From Conidiobolus incongruus B7586 (lineage: Eukaryota > Entomophthoromycota > Entomophthoromycetes > Entomophthorales > Conidiobolaceae), in the NCBI GenBank assembly GCA_000697335.1, contig JNEM01013585.1, positions 1 to 21,394 of the forward strand: a stretch of DNA of 21,394 bases, in the 5' to 3' direction. Under the pieces are notes generated by a model. It was not told where the DNA came from. It saw nothing but the letters and a program-made list of their open reading frames with translations, and searched no databases. A program made the translations under genes and the position numbers. Shown piece by piece: positions 20,853-21,394 of this stretch (within the stretch, counting starts at the first letter, position 1; every line of letters begins with the position of its first letter).

Positions 20853-21394
20853 ATGCCGGTGGAGGTCATCCCGAACCCGGAATCTAATCTTCAAAGGGGA
20901 GAAACCCCTCCAGAGGTACCCGTACCACAAATAACTTCGTTTGCGAATATCCTCCGCAGTGATGATGCCCTAGTCCCCCGATCCCAAGGATCCAATGCCT
21001 TAATCATCAACGCCAGTAGAACCAACTTGATGGATAATAGAAAACCAATTCCTGGCTACCCCACCATTACCCTCACCCTTGAACAATTAGCTGGGGAAGC
21101 CTTCAAGTGTTATAAACAGTTCGGAGCCACCTCGCTGGACACCCGCTCAGCCAATAAGTATATCGAAATCTCCTTCCCAACTCGGGAAGAAAGAGACATT
21201 GCCCTCGATACCAATTTCTCTTGCCAAGGTAACTCCTTCAAACCTATCAAAGCTTACGTGGAGGACGAAGCCATTAGAAGAGTTAAGATCACTAGATTAC
21301 CCAACAATGCTGACACTGGAGTGGGCACAAGCATGGAACAAGTCCTAAAACCAGAAATGGAAAAACTGGGAACAGTACTCTCCATTAAACACTC
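20853..21394 (+). CDS. Likely ORF1 of a Tad-like LINE, 5' part, runs off the window
   Basis: An open frame starts at ATG 20853 and continues without a stop through the last base (180 complete codons). After about 60 polar residues comes a stretch with GYPTITLTLEQLA, GATSLDTRSANKYIEISF and PTREERDIAL, then IRRVKITRLP. This looks like an RNA-recognition fold of the sort found in first-ORF proteins of fungal non-LTR retrotransposons, where a zinc-knuckle region and a second frame with endonuclease and reverse transcriptase normally follow. Codon use is far more GC-rich than in most host genes here and shifts abruptly at about 20830, as expected of an insertion. The zinc knuckles and the enzyme frame would be beyond the edge, so family and completeness cannot be confirmed. 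A host RNA-binding gene is the alternative. Within the window the frame is intact. Confidence 0.5.
   Translation, partial: MPVEVIPNPESNLQRGETPPEVPVPQITSFANILRSDDALVPRSQGSNALIINASRTNLMDNRKPIPGYPTITLTLEQLAGEAFKCYKQFGATSLDTRSANKYIEISFPTREERDIALDTNFSCQGNSFKPIKAYVEDEAIRRVKITRLPNNADTGVGTSMEQVLKPEMEKLGTVLSIKH

Noticed and set aside
1-21394. tRNA, rRNA, spliceosomal RNA, RNase P and CRISPR signals
   Set aside because: Reading both strands for B-box words, conserved U1/U2/U4/U6 words and spaced repeats gave no candidate that held together.

Overview
This looks like nuclear DNA from a fungus with an extremely AT-rich genome. By eye the gene-free stretches are roughly 80-85% A+T, and the genes stand out as islands of higher GC. 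The fungal call rests on three things. There is a SKN7-type regulator (heat-shock-factor DNA-binding domain, coiled coil and receiver domain in one protein). There is a fungal-style RhoGAP. The introns are short (mostly 49-58 bp, longest clear one 268 bp) with GT..AG ends, some with TACTAAT-like branch sites. A zygomycete-grade lineage fits the base composition, short introns and the LINE-like gene at the right edge, but the species cannot be fixed from the window. An intact MIC10 argues for normal cristae-bearing mitochondria and so against anaerobic gut fungi, which share the AT-richness.

Layout: 1-2988 is an AT-rich desert. A three-exon RhoGAP gene lies at 2989-5477 (+). A second desert follows to 7672. 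A three-exon SKN7 gene lies at 9417-7673 (-), convergent with the RhoGAP gene, and may have a spliced 5' leader reaching back to about 10.0 kb. A 4.2-kb desert follows. Then come three minus-strand units: MIC10 (14455-14234), a compositionally odd orphan block (about 14505-15350) directly upstream of it, and RPS8 in three exons (17200-16251). RPS8 has a recognisable promoter/leader at 17205-17345. A 2.2-kb divergent spacer leads to a two-exon gene for a probable mitochondrial membrane protein (19416-20314, +). At the right edge, a much more GC-rich open frame begins at 20853 and runs off the window; it resembles ORF1 of a Tad-like LINE.

The host genes do not form one pathway. RhoGAP (Rho/Cdc42 polarity) and SKN7 (phosphorelay output for cell-wall and oxidative stress) both touch cell-wall biology, but their convergence is probably chance. 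MIC10 and the 19416 gene are both mitochondrial by sequence. RPS8 is a codon-biased housekeeping gene. I found no tRNA, rRNA, snRNA or CRISPR array. I cannot claim a new biological system. The best leads are the orphan block against MIC10, the unassigned mitochondrial protein, the phased promoter motif of RPS8 and several hairpins in the deserts.
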